DNA of 64,000 nt from positions 806,001 to 870,000 of the forward strand of contig JAQJZZ010000012.1 of NCBI GenBank assembly GCA_030077755.1, given 5' to 3'. Of the stretch, positions 60,710 through 64,000 are shown piece after piece; positions within the stretch are counted from its first letter, which is position 1; every line of letters starts with the position of its first letter. The notes below the pieces were generated by a model. The model was not told where the DNA came from. It did not search any database and saw only the letters and a list, made by a program, of their open reading frames with translations. The translations under genes were made by a program, and so were the position numbers. This DNA comes from Filosporella fistucella. Its lineage: Eukaryota; Ascomycota; Leotiomycetes; Helotiales.

Positions 60710-62132
60710 ATGGCAAATTTTGAAGAGCGCATGCGGAATGCAGTCCGGGATGTCGAGATCCCAGGAGCTGTCCTGGTCGCAGAGAGTGTAGATGGTACGG
60801 TAAAATTCCTATCCAATTCCGAGGCTCTTCTCATTCCACCGGAATTCTAAAACAAATTCAGGAAAGCTTCGATATGCGAAGGCATTCGGAAACCGTAGTC
60901 TGAAAGACTTGAAGCCTGATCCTATCCAAGTCGATGCCACTATGTGGTTGGCTTCCTGCTCAAAGCTTCCTACATGCATTGCAGCGTTACAATGCGTTGA
61001 AAAGGGGATTTTCACTTTGGATGAGGATGTCACACGAATCTTGCCTGAGCTGAAAAATATTCAAATCCTTAAAGGTTTTGAGACAGGACCAGATGGGAAA
61101 GACAAGCCTATCTTAGTCGAAAATACCAAGACAATCACTTTGAGGTATGCTACATCCTCAGACACGATATGAAAGTTCTAATTTGACGCCACAGACACCT
61201 CTTGACGCATTCTTCAGGTCTTTCTTATGACTTCTTCAGTAAGTTCTCTTCCAGATTCACATAAGCCGCATCAAATGAGCAGCACCTTACATGTCCCAGA
61301 CCCTGTGCTTGCACGTTTCCGTGCAGCTCAAGGCTACACACCTAGCCTCTTCATTAAAGGCCCAGTCATTTCCGCGTTCAGCTTCCCACTTCTATTTGCT
61401 CCCGGTGAGGCCTGGGACTATGGAGTGGGCATCGATTGGGCTGGCTGGATGGTCGAGCGTGTCAATGGCAATATGTCCCTCGAAGACTATATGCAAAAAT
61501 ATATTTGGGGACCTCTCGGCGTCAAATCGATATCTTTCTACCCCAAGAAGCACCCGGCTATCATGTCCAAGATGACAGACATGACAGATCGTACTGGTGG
61601 CATAACCATGTTTGGCACTGCTGCTGATCCCTCTGGAAGGTTAGAGTATACTGACAACACGATTTGGAACAACGAGACGGATGGCATTTCTGGTGGTGCC
61701 TCAGGATATGGCGCGCCGCTTGACTATCAGAAGCTGCTGCATAGTATTTTAACCAACGATGAAATTCTTCTCCAGAAAGACACAGTGGAGGAGATGTTCA
61801 AACCTCAACTTTCTGCTGCAGCTCAGAAATCTTTCATGGAGAAGCTCTCGATTCCGGAAGCCAATCAAGGCCTAGGTGGTTTGCCACTAGGAACCAAAGT
61901 AAATTATGGACTTGGTGGAGAATTGCTGATGGAGGATCTGCCAGGTAGACAGAAGAAGGGAACGATGCAGTGGGGTGGTTATCCGAATCTGTATTGGTGG
62001 ATTGATAGGGTTGGTGGTCTGGCCGGGATTTATGGCAGTCAGGTCAATCCGCCTGGAGATTTGAAGTCGATTGAGTTGACTGCCGAGTGGCAGAAACATT
62101 TATATTCCTCCTACTGCAAGGAGAAGCTGTGA
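60710..62132 (+). CDS. Beta-lactamase-fold serine hydrolase / transesterase (LovD-like)
   Basis: Four exons, 60710-60794, 60862-61144, 61195-61238 and 61300-62132, give 414 residues. The third exon is only 44 bases (RHLLTHSSGLSYDFF). The fold is that of class C beta-lactamases and esterases. The nucleophile motif SxxK is SCSK (residues 60-63), the Tyr motif is WDYGVGIDWAG and a KGTMQWGGYPNLYWWIDR segment replaces KTG. In fungi this group includes acyltransferases such as LovD, which moves acyl chains in polyketide synthesis, and EstB-like esterases. No polyketide synthase is nearby, so a link to secondary metabolism is not supported here. There is no signal peptide. Confidence 0.88.
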
Positions 62133-62559
62133 GGGACTTTTCACTGGCCATGTAGGACAGGAAATAAAATCATATTTGTGGGACGATTGCTTTCTCTTCA
62201 TAATATTTCGGTCATGGCTCCTCTCCTGCGGTGCAAATATTTATTTCCATATTTCGGATTCTGCTGGGGTTTATAATAGACAATGTGCCGACTGCGAATT
62301 ACACCATGCGTTCTTTCTTCTGCAGCTTCCACAACAGTTACAAAGTACAAACCCTGCCTATAGTATCCGGTTTGCCATCAACCAGGAAAGTGCAACCGAA
62401 GTTCCCGCATGTATTTTATCAAAACATACTCACTGACTATCAGGCTGGTCTCTGTCTCTTTCTTCCTTAAATCCTCAGCAAAGTCTCGACCCTTATAGGC
62501 ATCTGTTACTCTCTTAACTAGCAATAACCTATACATTTCTACCCACACACGAAAGTGCA
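62133..62559. other. Intergenic, 427 bases
   Basis: It is the spacer between two plus-strand genes. No gene is seen. Confidence 0.5.
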
Positions 62560-63742
62560 ATGGACCCCGCCATTACACGCGCTCCCACTATGAACCTTCA
62601 GCACACCGAAACGACTCTAACACGAATTGATCCCCTAAAGAGACTCTTCACCTCCATTTTCGAAGTTCTTCCCCCAGGTGCTCGCAGCCATGTTGTCGCA
62701 GTACTTGGAGAATTCATCGGCACTCTTGTGTTTTTCTTCTTGGTCTTCTCTGGTGTCGAAGCCGGCACTGCCTCGACAAACAAAAAACAAGGCGAAGGTG
62801 TTTCAACTGTTCCCGCTGGATTCTCTCCCCCTCTCCTTCTTTATATTGCTCTGGTAGCTGGGTTTAGTTTGGCCGTAACAGCATGGACTTTCTTCCGAAT
62901 TAGTGGTGGCTTGTTTAACCCTGTGGTTAGCTCTCTCGTTTGGGGTGAGTTGAAGACTGAAAGCTGATGTTGGCAGATCTCCCTCGGAATGGCTTTGATC
63001 GGTGCAATTACTTGGGCACGCTGTGGCATACTCTGCATTGCTCAGACGGTCGCTACAATTGCTGCTACCTACATTGTGTACGCTCTCTTCAATGGCGGAT
63101 TGAGCGTGAATACACAACTTGGAGGTGGAACCAGCCCTGCTCAAGGAGTTATTATCGAGATGCTTCTGACAGCTCAATTGGCATTCACCATCTTCATGCT
63201 TGCCGCAGAACAGCACGAAGCAACGTATTTGGCACCAATTGGTATTGGTTTATCGTTGTTCATTGGGGAGCTGATCGGTATGCTTCATCTGGGGGTGTAT
63301 GGTGACATTGCTAATCCGTATTGCAGGAGTTTTCTGGACAGGTGCCTCCATGAACCCAATACGCTCTCTTGCCCCATGCATTTTGAATCGAAATTTTACG
63401 AGCTACCATTGGATCTATTGGGTTGGTCCTACTGCGGGAGTTGTGCTTGCTGCCCTTTTCTACAAGCTTGTGAAGGCTTTGGAATACGAGACTGCACACA
63501 CAAAGGAGGAGATCGAGAAGGCATCAGTCCATCGCCTTCCTGCCCATCATAGAAAGTCTTCTTCAATAATTCCACTAGAGAGCATTCATTCAGGCGACAA
63601 TTTAACAAGACGGAGCAGCTCCCGTCGCTCGGGAACCAATATCCAGCCCATCAAGGCAGCACCAGCACCTTCTGCTCTACATATGAAGGTAGGAGAGAAG
63701 AAAGAAGACAAACAAGTCCTTCCAGATTGTTATGAAGATTAG
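62560..63742 (+). CDS. Aquaporin-family channel with altered NPA boxes
   Basis: Three exons, 62560-62925, 62977-63277 and 63327-63742, give 360 residues. Major intrinsic protein fold: six hydrophobic helices ([111 protein letters not shown]). The first pore motif is SGGLFNPV (residues 120-122) and the second [12 protein letters not shown] (232-234), so neither is NPA. The selectivity-filter Arg after the second box is kept. Intron 1 splits directly after the first box. The N-terminal (about 45 residues) and C-terminal (about 95, Ser/Arg-rich) tails are long, as often in fungal aquaporins. Substrate (water, glycerol or other small solute) cannot be inferred safely because of the box changes. 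Confidence 0.92.
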
Positions 63743-64000
63743 TTTTTAGATTCTCGCTCGGTGGGAAACCTGAATGAGCCATTGAAACTCTGGTGGTCAC
63801 CACCGCGAAGGACTCAGCGGTTTGCGTAATTGTTTATTTTCATGTTGATCAGCAACCGGCGCGTGTGAATTTATCGAGCGAGCCACTTTGAAAATTCGAT
63901 GTTGACAAATTGAAACTGAGAGCTGATCAAAAGCTTACCCACTTGGAGCATCCCGAGGTGCTGGGTGGCGACCTGATGTAGATGCGGCATCACTTTGACT

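Overview
The window is nuclear DNA of a filamentous ascomycete. The evidence is split genes with short GT-AG introns of about 50-220 bases, a Zn2Cys6 regulator, a KTR/KRE2 mannosyltransferase, a glycoside hydrolase family 6 (GH6) relative and fungal-type purine, folate and amino-acid enzymes. The overall flavour (F-box-like paralogues, plant-wall and phenolic enzymes) would fit a plant-associated Leotiomycete such as the Sclerotiniaceae, but I cannot fix the genus. I see no bacterial, viral or plasmid signature, no tRNA or rRNA gene and no CRISPR array.

Layout. Bases 1-3.1 kb hold three same-strand members of one F-box-like family: a 5'-truncated one, a full one, and a shortened one whose F-box start has grown by five copies of a hexapeptide. 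At 6.0 kb is a Cys/Pro/Gly/Tyr-rich protein, and at 8.4-9.6 kb (minus) a WDR83/MORG1-type WD40 protein. A 966-residue Zn2Cys6 factor lies at 11.9-14.9 kb (minus). It is followed by about 12.3 kb (14.9-27.1 kb) with no gene I can support.

From 27.1 kb the DNA is gene-dense. A 4-coumarate-CoA-ligase-like enzyme and an FAD salicylate-hydroxylase-like monooxygenase diverge from one 870-base promoter region. They are followed by a fourth F-box-family member, a secreted GH6 homologue lacking both key catalytic aspartates, a small conserved hypothetical gene, phosphoribosylformylglycinamidine synthase (ADE6), a divergent PQ-loop membrane protein, the exon-repeat gene described next, a MET12-type methylenetetrahydrofolate reductase, an ARO8-like aminotransferase, a GCP5-like gamma-tubulin complex subunit, a divergent KTR mannosyltransferase, a LovD-like serine hydrolase and an aquaporin with altered NPA boxes.

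The most unusual object is the gene at 43445-48261. After a short first exon come about sixteen successive exons, each carrying one copy of a 40-55 residue helix-turn-helix-like module. The introns between modules are in phase 1, so modules can be duplicated without breaking the frame. Five consecutive exons are exactly 159 bases. The gene ends in a basic then acidic nuclear-looking tail. It looks like a protein built by serial exon duplication. The housekeeping genes around it are unrelated in function; the only local functional pairing I would propose is the CoA ligase with the hydroxylase.

Exon borders were worked out by hand from reading frame, splice dinucleotides and family conservation. 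Those I am unsure of are marked in the entries.
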